This document shows positions 24,674 through 37,200 of a stretch of DNA of 64,000 nucleotides, piece by piece. The position numbers and the translations under genes are program-made. The notes below the pieces were generated by a model. The model was not told where the DNA came from. It searched no databases and saw only the letters and a program-made list of their open reading frames with translations. This stretch comes from Acanthococcus lagerstroemiae (lineage: Eukaryota; Arthropoda; Insecta; Hemiptera; Eriococcidae), in the NCBI GenBank assembly GCA_031841125.1, contig CM063111.1, positions 60,263,535 to 60,327,534 of the forward strand, in the 5' to 3' direction. Within the stretch, counting starts at the first letter, position 1; each line of letters opens with the position of its first letter.

Positions 24674-25522
24674 GTTCCTCCAAATGAGTCCAAAAGTAGG
24701 AATGCCTGCTAAACTGCTAGCCGAGCAGCGCAGTGTTGAAGTAGTTCGCATTTATACGAAAATTGTAAGGATATGTGATCTCTTGCATTATATTACATAA
24801 ATTTAAAGAAAATATCTAGGCTTACACACTATCTATAATGTTCCTCGATGTGAATATCATTACTTTTAGCGAATGCGTACCCCTACATTTTCTATGTAAA
24901 TATACGCATATTGTGAATTTTTTGATTGTATTTGTACCCGCCACAATTTATTATGTGTGTATATTCTGTGTTGGAGTGTGAACCATGAAAACTGGGCAGT
25001 TCAAATAAGCAGGATGTTTTTATGTGACACCTCTGAGAAAGTTCCTAAAGGAGAGGGGGTTAACAAAATTTTGCCTCCTGTGTCCTTTTTATTTAGTGAT
25101 TGCAAGTGTCCCTCTTCAGATATCACGGGGGTTAAAGATATGAGACTTTGTAAAAGAACAGAAAAAAAAAACAACCAAATAGTTTTTTTATAGCATTCAA
25201 GTCAGTTGCACGGAGAATGTATCATGTATTGACCAAGTTATTTTCATTGTTAAACATAAACATTCAGACCATTTTTCTGCACGAAACCGGTTGTCGGGAT
25301 GAAACATACTACTAAATTATCACGATTAAAAACTATTTGCACAACGAAATGATTCTGACAGTGTAGCCAACATTCCTACCACATTTCAAACATGGTTATA
25401 GAAGGTTATGGCCACTGACATGGGCGCCGTAAGAGAGGGCAGTAAATGAGATGTTTGCTTCAAGATTTAAAAAGATATATAAATATTGACACGGATATGT
25501 CTAATGGCTTGGCACGTGGAAA

Positions 25523-25770
25523 CATTCTACAGAAAACGCTTCTGCAAAAACGTTCCGCAGAAAAACGTTACCATCGTGATGCAGTTGCGTGTTCTCTTTA
25601 TGCGGTTATTCGTTTCATCACGTTTCGATCCAGTTTCGACCGGCGGACACGGAGAATGCCGAGCGATGCCAAGAATGAATGGGCGACTAGAGACGGCATC
25701 TGAATGTGGGCATGCACGTCAACGAAATGTCACCTGAACGACATAACCCTGTAACAATGGCCTTCCCTGC
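25523..25770 (+). repeat. Dispersed repeat family, copy 1
   Basis: It is similar to 36,366-36,605 (same strand) and 58,058-58,265 (opposite strand). Shared words include TACAGAAAACGC-like starts, ACGTTACCATCGTGATG, TTTATGCGGTTATTCGT and GAATGTGGGCATGC-like ends. It has no coding capacity, and no terminal repeats were seen; it may be a SINE or MITE body. Confidence 0.6.
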
Positions 25771-26379
25771 AGCGGTTGGGCTCTTTCTTTGCTTTTTTCA
25801 TCGAAAAATGCATTTTATTTTTCAACAAAATGGGTCTGCCCACTCCTCTAAAATATGATATTGAATTGCCTTCTCCTCTGGAAAAAATCTGACAGCGTTC
25901 ACGATCATTGGTTACCTTCAGAAATTTACACGGGATTGTTAACGGGTCTGTTGCTATTTTTGGGTAGGATATGGAAAGACATAATGCTGTACAGGAAGGG
26001 AAAAAAGTAAACGAATTATCTAATTGTTTTCTATTGCTCCTTAAAGATAGGTGAAATATGCTGATCATTTTGAAAATTTAAACGGGATAGTGAAATGTTT
26101 CTACGACCGAAAGTCGCAGAAAATGTGATGCAAGAGAAATCCTTAGTGCCGGACTTGACATTGTTGCGCAGGGGGCAAAACGGAAGTGGTGCCTATGTTT
26201 TCGTCGACCAATTCGAAGTATACCGAAAAAGTTAAAAGAGAAAAGGAAAAAACGCTTCCAAAAGGCGTGTAGGGCAACAGCAGTTTTCTCTAGATATATA
26301 GGAAATCTGGCACTAAAAATCATGGATCAGATAATTAGGTTAGTTTGCAATTACTGATCAGATGAACTGTGATGTTGTT

Positions 26380-26655
26380 CAGTGGCGGATCTATGGGGGA
26401 GGGGGGAGGAGGTCGGACACCCCCTTCATGCCGAAGACGCAAAAAAACATTGCGAATTTTGAGTTTTTCTCCTGTTTTTGAGTATCTGCAGCATTACAGT
26501 CTACAATGTTCCTTTTGAAACGATTCAATCACATTATGAAACTTGTCTTCAGAAATTATTCAAAATAACATCCATCTCGGTTTTTTAGGGGGCGGAGGTG
26601 GAAAAAGTTTTATTTTCAAAACACCCTCCTTGGAAAATTTCTAGATCCACCACTG
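26380..26655. mobile_element. hAT-type MITE, 276 bp, with exact 8-bp target-site duplication
   Basis: Terminal inverted repeats CAGTGGCGGATCTA and TAGATCCACCACTG are flanked on both sides by ATGTTGTT (26,372-26,379 and 26,656-26,663). An 8-bp duplication and CAGTG-type ends are the hAT superfamily signature. It is non-coding and therefore non-autonomous. Confidence 0.9.
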
Positions 26656-26946
26656 ATGTTGTTAGATTATTCTGTGAGTATTTCTACCAATTTCGGCTGA
26701 AAAATGAATACGATTTCATTAATTATTGTTCTGATTATAGGCCCACAAATCTGGACTGTTTCGGAGGAGAACGCAGTTACTTCAGGGGAAGAGGAATCTT
26801 TCAAGAAGCTTTATTCTACTCAACGTGTACTTATAGAGAAAATTTTAACAAAATCAAAAAGGATGATACGCTGTTTTACTTACTCACACTTTTACATAAT
26901 AAGAAAATTAATGTTCGTTATTTTTATCAAGGAGGTGGGTGATGCG

Positions 26947-27114
26947 ATCCTAACGTCATAAACAGTAAAATGATGAAGCACAGTCCCATATTTGAATACA
27001 TTATGTACTAATACGTTCTGTACCATGTAGGAATAATACTGTTATTTTCATCAGAGAAGTAATTCTAACGTCATGAACAGTAAACTGATCAAGCACAGTC
27101 CTATATTTGAATGT
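26947..27114 (+). repeat. Two direct repeats of ~53 bp, period 115
   Basis: Copies at 26,947-27,000 and 27,062-27,114 share CTAACGTCATRAACAGTAAA and AAGCACAGTCCYATATTTGA. Function unknown. Confidence 0.7.
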
Positions 27115-28207
27115 GCTCTACATCATTATGAAATTTTCATTGAACTTTACGCAATCGTGTATCAAGTACATGCGAGCACATGAAAAGATTACACGTATTT
27201 GTGTTGTATCGGGCGAAATCTGACCCCCACACTTCCACTACATACAGATAACTAAAAAAAGGATCGCGGGCTCTTTTTCGTGGTCATGTGTTCAACTATC
27301 TTGGAACATAGAATAGGACAGAACGGGTGGTGTAAGAAACGAAACATTGTACTACAAATTACGAACTAAAGAGAACATATTTACCAACTTTCTGCTCGTT
27401 ATGGCGTATCGACGGACCTTGGGGCGGGGTTTTCCATCCTAGTCTTCATGGAAAATTCGAAACTTTAAACGCACACTTGAACTTCATGTAGAAAAGATAA
27501 ATATATCGGTATAGTACTTCGTTCTCAGACAGAAAAACCAGTTCACTTACGTTGTCTCTTTCATAACGCGTAAAATTCGACTCGCGCAAGACCGGATCTC
27601 AGTGGGAGTACTATCTTGACGCTATCATGCTACCAACCACCTCCCTTCACCAGAAAAAACAGAATTCAAAACCATGACTGTACAGTGTTACCGGAATAAC
27701 AGTGTTCACCGACGGAAAACGAAATTTTGACATTTCCGCACGTCACATATGTAGTGTGTTGTCAAACAGAAGAGGCGATTCGTATATCAAAGCACGCACA
27801 GTTCAGACAGGGAGAAATGGCCAACTAGCATACGGAAAAGATTGCACACTGCAGGGAAAAACCACTTTATGATACGAGTACAATGCAAGAATACAGCAGA
27901 CGAGGGACAATCTGCGAGCTCTGTAACTATCTTCTATTCTGGATAGCTTGTACACTGTCCCTATCCAAGAAGGTTACAATTTAAAGGTTCATTTAAAGAA
28001 CAACCATAGTCAGTTTTGAACTTCCGACTTTATAGATAGATAGCGCTGTACCGACAGCCATTATGCTCCAATATTTGCCGGCGAACTCACGCTGATAATT
28101 CATCTAACTGAAGAGAACTTATAACGTTACTTATCGGCAAAGTCTACATTTCAAAATTGACCAAGTAGGTATGATTGTTTTCTAAATCTCGATGCGCATA
28201 ATCCCAT

Positions 28208-28405
28208 CAGTTACCCGGGTACCTAAAGGGGAACAAGAGTAATCTGACGATAACCAAGGGTAACAACAAATGGGTAACTTTTCGACACGGATAACTAGAG
28301 GGTAACCAATGGCGTAGTATCCTGCCAGTTACCCGGGTAACTAAAGGAGAACAAGTGTAATCTAAGGGTAAGCCGAGGGTAACAAATGGGTAATTTTCCG
28401 CGGGG
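28208..28405 (+). repeat. Direct repeat, period ~118, rich in GGGTAAC
   Basis: CAGTTACCCGGGTAMCTAAA followed by GAACAAGNGTAATCT occurs at 28,208 and again at 28,326. Each copy is followed by several GGGTAAC and AATGGGTAA words. Confidence 0.65.
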
Positions 28406-28773
28406 AACCCTTCAATTCACGGCCGGCACTTTTCCATTTTCCAATTAGGTGCAAAGTCAAGACCACTGACGGGGTAATTTCTAAGAAATTGGTAAAATTT
28501 TTGTCTCAGCACGTAAATAAAATTACAAAATTTTTCCTCCCATTTTTTAATTCAAATGGTCGAGAGTGCTGTGTTTTTTTTTTTTTGTCATTTTCTCAAT
28601 GTTAAGTCATTTTTGGCAATTTTTGGTAATCTATTGGGAAATATGGTCATCTATTTTTAGTTTCCTCCTTCAAAACATCAGACCATTTGTAATATTATGG
28701 CTAAACTTTCAAACTGTCAACTGGAAATTCAAGTCCCATCAACATTAGTTGCTCCAAGTGTACATCAGCGTTA

Positions 28774-29878
28774 ATGGTATCAGATACTTTGTTTTCTTCA
28801 GAAGGTGTTGCAATTACTTCTGATATCCAGCTTTCTATAGGTTTTTTGAAAACCGTGTTCCGAGTAACCAGGATAATATTTATACTTATCGTTATTCAGG
28901 AGGAAGAGGGGAGTGAGAGAATTTTTTCAGGTGTTCGATCTCCCGTAAGGGCAAAGTCTGTAGGTCATGGCAAAAGAATCCTGCCTACAACAAAAGCTCG
29001 ATACCTAATAACAGGTGATCCATATTTTTAAAGGCGTTTAATTGAGGATGTTATTAAAAGATAGCAATGCCTTTTATTCTCTTCTGCAGGATGAAACTTT
29101 TCTAATGTCGCTAATAGGAAAAGAGTTACAAATTTGAATTATATTTTGGTCTAAAAGTAAGAACAAAATGATATTTGCTCATTTAGAAACAATTTTCCCG
29201 AGCTCCGCAGATGAGGCTAAAGTCATTTTCAATCCATTTGGTTGGCTATAGATAAAAGGTTCAATAGCTGGTGAAAAATTTTTTAATGTTGGGCTGAGAT
29301 GATCCCTAATGTTCACAAATCAGTGTTCAGTTTATTCGATGAGAAAGCGAAAGTTGTACGTTCCAAAAGTTTATTTAGCATAGGAACTTGCAGCATACAC
29401 AAAGTCCACAATGCTTTTTCAAAACGTCGTTATGAAATTGACCATGAAGCTGCAGAATTTGTTATAGCTTTGCATTATTTTATTCATAAATATACCCTAA
29501 CCGAGAGAAGCAGATTTCTGCATAATTCAAGAAAATTGAAATTTCCACCTATAACAATACCAAAATGCAGTTCAGTTCCTCAGTTGATTTTGAGAAACTC
29601 AGTAAGAACCATAAGTGAAGGGAGTCCTGCAAGTGGAGAAAATTTTTTGGTCTTCCTACCAAAGGATTAAATATCAGATTGCACAGACTCATTTATTATT
29701 CTTTATTAAATACTTAAAACTCACAAAGCTGAATTGGAATTCTTATTTGCAGTTTCCCAGTTATTCATTCACCAATATGACTGAATGTTTTCAATTTTTC
29801 ACGATGAAATATTTACCTAGATATTTGCATTCAGAAATGCATTTGCTATACGCAACACTTTTCTCAATTGTGTTATGA
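28774..29878 (+). pseudogene. Decayed ORFs resembling a dispersed hAT-like insect protein
   Basis: The clearest piece (29,299-29,670) reads LFDEKAKVVRSKSLF, then IGTCSIHKVHNAFSK, then FVIALHYFIHK. A second piece (29,615-29,878) contains a YQRIKYQIAQTHLLFFIKYL stretch. From memory these resemble parts of an uncharacterised, multi-copy insect protein group of transposon-like (hAT/ZMYM-type) origin. The order is consistent but the frames are broken and the intervening sequence is not coding. The assignment is weak. Confidence 0.3.
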
Positions 29879-32800
29879 AAACATCTAACATTTCTAAATC
29901 GAAATTGGAACTCTTACTGGTTAAAGTAGTTGTACCAAAAAAAAAAAGAAGTGAAATCTGAACTTTCTACTGTTAATGAAAGAGAGAAGTTGGATTTTTG
30001 TTGTCTTGTCAAAAGAGTTAGTTTGGGGATTTTGAAAAGCATTTTAATCCATGCATTATTTTTCAAATTTATGCATAATGTTTTTTCTTTTGACTCGAAT
30101 ATTTGAATTTTGAGTTGAACGTGTTTCATGGAAAAAAACAATAACTAGAATTTGTTCCGACAGTGTACGCAACCCCACAAAACTCGGTACACAAGAGGCT
30201 AAAACTTGAAATTTTGGTCACTTTTAGAACACTTTTTGTGAATTCTGGTCACTTTTTCAATTTCTTTGAGGTAAAGTTTGAGTGGCCACTATGTTCAGAG
30301 AAAAAAGTAATTGATTTCCTATTAGGTGCAACTAGGTGCAAGCGCACGCTTGCTCCTGGAGATTCGCCGGCCATGCTTCAATTAGCAAATAGGTCTACTT
30401 CAAACGCATTCCGCCCACAATTTCTTTTCTCTCTATAAGGAAAAAATCAGAAAATTGAAATTCTGTAGGTAGAGTACACATTCTTCCTCAAACAGTAGTG
30501 CACTGAATGTTAGATCTCCTAAAAATAATAACAAAACTAGGAGCAGAGATTAAGAAAACACAGATTCTTCATAAGCGTCCATATTTTGATCTCACCTTAG
30601 CAACATTGATGTTTCTGTTTCTGCTAAAGTAACCCACCCTCCCCACTATAAAAACCTTAACCCCGATTAGTGCATCATGCTTTTGCAGGGTTGCTTGGAT
30701 TCAGATTCAACTCCTCAGAAATTTTGGTTCAAATAATTAGGTTTTCAGATCCCGAATCCATACTTCTACCCGTTGAAACAGCCTCACATCTACAATATAC
30801 CTACCTACGGCCTCCTGATCAAACAAGAAACGTCATGCCCATTCCCAGTAAAATAACAATAACAACCATTTGTACTCAAACACTATAGGCTTTCATTTTT
30901 CAGAATGAATTTTAGTTAAATTAGCTGAACGACGGCGCCGCAATCAGTGCACTTGGGTCAACCTTACTACCTTATTTGGTGCTTGCTTTAGGCCGAATAA
31001 AAAATTTTCTCCACGTGTTTTGGGCATTGAAAAGTTACAGAAACAATCTCCAAGGAATTTGAATAAATGAAGCTGGGTTTTTACCATGTGGATTGTATAG
31101 GCTATTCTTGATAGATATAATCACTATTTTCTTGCCGTATGAAAAAAATCAGCATTATATGAGTATAGGAAAACTAAGCATACTATAATTTAATATAACG
31201 ATTGCATTCATTTAAACAATACTTAGTACACATTCATCTGATTTTTACCAAATTCCTGTGATACTTATCAACGAACACTTTCATAATGATATGCACAGGT
31301 AGGTATTACATCAATTGACAACGGTACAAACCCATGAATTCAGTATGACAATATCCGGTGACCTATATCGCATTTTCCCGGATGGACAAAATGGTTCAGA
31401 CCTACACTTGATAAACAGGTACTCGCGGTCAGAATTGAGGACTAATTTAAAAACTGGATGCGCTAAATAGAGTGTGAAATCCAAAACGTGAACTGCACGT
31501 CACTTTCCGTCCCACTGGTTACAAATAATTGAAAACAGTTTTATCTTGCTGCAAAGACCACAGAGGATACCGGTCGCATAGGAATGTGTCTGGCGAGCAA
31601 TTTACTCCTATAAAGAATCACAAAGATCAACGTTATTTTCCATGAGTAAGAGGCAGTTATATCGGGGCAGGTTTACTTTTAGATTTATGTACCGTCTACC
31701 TGTAGATAGGCAAACAAAACTTTCGGACCGGTTAAACTTTTAAGAATAAAATTTAAGATCCCATTCTCCAACCCAAACTAATTTAATTACTTTATAGTAT
31801 GAACAACATAGGCAGTATCTCGTAAAGGCACGGCTTGGCTCAAATTTTTCATCAGCCATCGGCTTCAGATGAGCACAGAGTCGAGCTAGCTACGTTGGCT
31901 GATCGGCGATTAACGACCAACGGAGCCTCATGAGTCACCACTTGGAGCCTAGTGAGCTCAAGATGTATGCATTTGCTATGAGAAAATTGTTTGTGAGTGG
32001 TCTCATATGGGTTGATGGCTTAATTACCGAGGGCCCAAAACTCGACCAGCCCGACGATTGGCTTACAAAATAAAAAACAAGAAATAGATGATATCCTAAT
32101 GTACATATAGCAGTTGTATCTGTACCAATAAGAAGGCATCTTCAATACCTTTTAAGTAGGGGTACACCTCAGGGGGAAAGATGAGAATCTTCCAAAACTT
32201 TTGAAATCAGTTCGAGTGAAAAAAATCACTGGTCATGAGTTCAAAATCCGAAGCAATGATATGTTTTACTTTCTACTCTCATTTCCCCATTTTTTTAGTC
32301 TTGATTACAACATTTTTCAAACACTTAGCAGCTGGAAATATTGAGAACCAACAACAGAAACTGCTTCGTACTTCGCTCAACCCTGTCGAGAGGAAGAAAG
32401 GGGGAAATACCCCGGGCCCGGACTTTCAAGGGAGCCCAATATTTTTAAAACACCTGAATTTCAATCATACTGTACATCAAATCAACAATCACTCCTTACA
32501 CCATGAAAGAAACCTCTTATCCAGTAGCTTATAATTTTTTCCCATCTAACAAAAGAACAAATTGAACTGGAAGGAGAGGGGGTCCGCGGAAATTCCCTCA
32601 GGCCCTCTTTTTCTCTCTGCGAGGCTGGTTTCGGTACGCCCTTACATATACAAATACGTAAAATCTTTAAACCTACCCGCTAATGTATCGTAAATTGATA
32701 CTAGCTGTAACAACCGTCAAATATTTGGGAAGTTTTGAGATATTATGGCGTAAATTAATCAGTTCCATTTCGAATCCTAAATTAAGAAGTATGATGTACG

Positions 32801-34217
32801 TCGGTTCACCAGGATAGGATCTGTAATGTGAAGTTTGGCATAATTATAGAAGCAAATTATACAATACCTATTTCATTGTGGTTGTATGGCAACCCATGAC
32901 AGGGGCATGATGATCATTTCTTTCTAATGAAGAATAAAATTGTGTGTAGAAAGTCAAACACGTGTGAGTATGTAGCTAATTAACAAGCTATAGTCGTATT
33001 CAGACGTCATTATAATATACGCTGTACACCAGAACATAGCCCCAAGAATGAACTATATCTCGGAGTCTGAGAAAATATCCACTAACCACACACCGATTAA
33101 TAAACAAAACAGTGCTCAAAAGTATTTGAACTTTTGCATATTATAATGTCTTGAATGAGAACTCCGATTGTTATAAAGGAAACTAACAAACGTTAGTTTG
33201 TTAGTTTCTTTTACTTTTTAAAGATGACAAGAAGTGAAGAGCTGCTATAGATTTCTTAATTCCAATTAGCTAGAATTTCCTCCTTCCCGTGCTCGTAATA
33301 TTTGAACATTGCCTACCTAGTGAACGCATATACCCATGGTGTAATAATATATGATTCAAAAACGCCTAATTCTCCAGTTACTGTCTTCCTTAGAGCTGAT
33401 AATTTCTTAAACATGTGGTATCGGCTGATTCGCTTCTTTTTCTGAGATCTAACATTTACTCTCCAATAGTTCGGATTCATTTGCATCCATGTTTCACGTT
33501 TCGATGAAAATCCTGAGAACAGATATTACGAATTTTGAATTTTGGCTATCATAAAAACAAGACCGGCGCGTACACAGAGAATAACTTGTTGGGGAGGAGC
33601 AAGCAAATCCGTTCGTGGTCACTTTTTTTCTAATAAAACCCGAGACTGTAATCTACTCATCTGGGGGAGAGAGGAGGGAAGGTCAACTTTTTATGTATCC
33701 AGAATGATAATGTCTTTTGGAACATAGGCGCATGATGTAGGATTGCGGATGACTTATTGCCCGAGAAACTCATTTAAAGAATAGAATTCGAGGGATATTA
33801 ATCATTTTTTGAATTTAGATTCAGACTAATTTGAGTTCAGTGTTCTTATATCCCCCTCCTCCCTAGTAAAAATTTTTAATCGAAAATTTGTGACCATGAG
33901 AATGAATCAACTTTTTTTAAGGTGCATGGTTCCGGTGCGCAAATATTGAGACATAATAAATGTACAGGAATGGCACTTTCAGAATTCCCAATTTCGTGAA
34001 CAGTGCTCCGTTGCTTTTGAAGTAGACCAACCTTCTGATTATGAAAATATTGATTTGCTATGCTGCATCTACATCTAATGCCCATCCTTGCTTTTCAAAT
34101 TTCTGTGGAGGAAGAACGATCCTAAACCTGAGGCTTTTCAGAAGTGCCGGGCCTTCCCTCACTGGTTGCGGCTCTAAACGAGACTACATCCCCATATGTG
34201 CCAACTTCACCTTCTTA

Positions 34218-34223
34218 TTTATT
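34218..34223 (-). terminator. Candidate polyadenylation signal downstream of gene B exon 7
   Basis: AATAAA on the minus strand (TTTATT on plus) lies about 62 bases beyond the in-frame TAG (34,287-34,285) reached when exon 7 of gene B is read through its splice donor. It could end a shortened gene B transcript. That use is inference; AATAAA is common in AT-rich DNA. Confidence 0.35.
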
Positions 34224-34284
34224 CTAATTAACGCAAAAAAAATCGAATAATACCCATAATAATTAGGTATTATATTGCTGTTTA

Positions 34285-37200
34285 CTATTCACCTGCGTTC
34301 ATGGAACTGTCCCATTGCATAGGTAGTCGCGAGGAATCGCCGAATGGAGAGGCGGTACCACCAATCACTGATGTCATTCCAATTTCCTGTCCATAATAAG
34401 TACAAGCTATTCCTGGTAGCATCATCACCAGCGTTGTTGATATATCCGTAAACTCCTCGCTTAAAAGATCTCCGAGTCGATAGTTGTCGTGGTTTTCTGT
34501 CTGTAAGTATTGTTCATACATCATACTTCTGAGGAGGCTTGTATTCTGAAAACATTTTCTAACGATGAGCCCCCACCTCCTAAAATGATTTTTAAGAATC
34601 TCAAACAAGTTGGAAGTTTCAGTTCGCGCATCCAACTTTGCGGTCAAATTTATCAGCAAAGAAGTTGGACGACTCAAGAAATTCATATATTTTAATAAGA
34701 TCTTGGTCCGATCTTATTTTGTCGAGAACTGGTTTAATATAATGCCACCATTTGTTCGATTATACTCGTATTCACATCCGGTCCAATTTTGAATTCACGA
34801 AAAATATTATCAATGTTTCACATAAATCATTTAAATCTTGTCAAAACATTAAAAGTTCAAAGCTCATTTTACACGAAATACTTGGATTTAACCTCCTGAG
34901 GACCCGCCAGTCTTAACTTATCGATCTCAAAAGTTCTTAACTTTTCTTTAAATCTTCTTCTTACGCAATACCCAGTACCTATATCCGAACTTTGGCAACA
35001 GTCATGATCATGTCGCACGACTAACAAAGCTGGGTGGTCGGGGAATCCGCCATTGCTTCCCCGTGGCTATTTTGATAAAGTATTTCCTTCTCTATATCAT
35101 AGGAGGTATGTGTCCCACAACGTCGAGTAAGTGACCCACGAGACACACCTAACACAGCATGACAGCACCAGTCCTCCAGCGCCAGAATGTTTACCGGAAG
35201 AGACGAACCATTCAAGCTGTAGACAGAAATTGGAATGACTTTTTGGGGAGGCGGAGCGAATTGGTTTGAAAAATTCTTCAAAATGAAGACAACCCAAACA
35301 ATATTTTGAATCCCTGGCATGAAGATACGAGTATAACACCTACTCACACATAAAATGTAAACAAATTCCAGAAAGTGGGTACTTACTACCCAGTTGGCTA
35401 CTGCTCCTGGTGGCATATGTGTGAGCCAATCACGTATGGTATAATCAAGCTTATACGAATTGGGAAACTGTCTCATCCCTGTAAATGCAAAGTTGAACGG
35501 AAAATGAACAACTGGGAACTCTTTAGTACCATAGTACTGCATCGTGTGATTCATGTCAGTATATGCTTCTGCAATCAGTATTCTGTAATCAACCATATGA
35601 TGAAAAGTGATTTTTTGGATTGGAAATAGTGTATGCCGCTTAAAGTGATCACGCTTAATAGAATAACTCGGTTAATTGAATCAAAATAAGCAGGAACGGA
35701 ATGGCTGTATCTATTTGTATATTAATTTCGTCGCGTAATGTGCTCAGAATGCCGTTTAATGGAATCAGGTTTTTTCCGGCATAGGTACGTCAATTTAAAG
35801 AGTAACAATACTCATATGAAATGATCTCATAGCCTGTTATCTGATGTCATTCTGCATGTTCATGTAAGCACTGCTGTAATCATCGTCAACGGCATAAGTT
35901 GTTTCGTGCGCGTGCATTTGAACACACAATTGCTTGATTTTTTCACAATGAGTAAACGTCGCGACTTAAGTTTAAAAGAAAAAATTGACCTACTGAAAAA
36001 ATACGATGATCTGCCAAAGATGGGACAACCATCATTATTTCTCCCAAAAAAATCCATAGTAAATGTACATAATATGTATTATGTTCTTTTTTAAAAATGA
36101 AGTTTGTATTTTTATGTATTTTCATGTTAAATCTCAGAATAAATTGATTTTTTTTTTACTTTCGGTTTTTGGAATCAGCCGGTTATTAGAATCACTTTTA
36201 CCCTGGACGAAAGCGATCACATTAAGCGGCATACACTGTAATAGAATAGGTGCATTGTACATATCATGTACCTAGAGATTAGGTAGTACTTTCCTTATGA
36301 TCTGATTGGGTGAGTTTTTGATATGGATATATATACGTCGAAAGGCTCGCCACGCAGAAGAGACAAATTCTGCAGAAAACGCTCCGCAAAACCAGTTCCG
36401 CTGAAAAACATTACCATCGTGATGTGGTTGCGTATTCCGCTTTACACGGTCATTCGTTCCGTCATGTTCAGAGGTTCAGACCGCGTGACATAGAGATTGC
36501 CGAATGACGCGAGAATGGACAACTAGAAGGTATTGGAATGTGGGTATGCGAGTCAATGCAGTCGCCTGGACGACATATGTGTATGTGACAATGTCCTTCT
36601 GTGGAACAGTCGAACTCATTCTTCTTCTTTTAGTTCGAATACTCACAATCTACAACCAAGTGACCGCAGATCCTTCCAAATAATTTTGAATTCTTTATAC
36701 CTCCCCCGGGATGAAATTTTATATTATTCAATTGAAAAGACTTCGAGTTGCTAATTCATAAGCTAAACTTTGCATTCACTTACTTGTCCTCTTTTTTATA
36801 ATTAGAATCGATGAATTTTCTCATCTCATGAAGAAATTCGTAAGTTTCAGGCAAATTGGTTGTGTATATGTGTAACAAATCATTGTACGAACTCAAGTAA
36901 GGTTTGTTATAATTCGGATCGGCCAGCGGCTCATCTCGAAATAGCAAATCTTCCATGTAGTGTTTTGCAGCATCCAACCGAAATCCTGATACTCCTTTAT
37001 TCAACCAAAATTCGATTATTTTCTGTAGGGTCATTCAGAGTATGAAACGAGAGATCACGGAAATATACTCAGAAAGTAGGAATATTTAAATTATACTTTA
37101 CATAACATTCATCAGTTCACTTTTCCTCAAAAGAATAGGATGAGTACAAGAGATCTCATGCGTAATTATTAACTAGTAATTCATAAAAATGGTAGAACAA

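Larger units (their letters stand above)
24674..34280. other. Intergenic region between convergent genes A and B
   Basis: No intact gene is recognised. It contains a three-copy-family repeat (about 25,523), a hAT MITE (26,380), direct repeats (26,947; 28,208), a decayed ORF region (28.77-29.88 kb), and otherwise AT-rich sequence. I searched the minus strand here by eye for the missing exons 8-10 of gene B (a KPWLP-like start and a WVFAFTR-like end) and did not find them. A perfect 13-bp-stem hairpin (GAAACTAACAAAC, loop GTTA) lies at 33,179-33,208. Confidence 0.5.

Noticed and set aside
31320..31400. Possible minus-strand exon 8 of gene B (reads ILNSWVC near the region expected to read ILxxWVF)
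   Set aside because: Flanking codons do not match the family, there is no KPWLP-like start upstream, and a stop follows at once; chance similarity.
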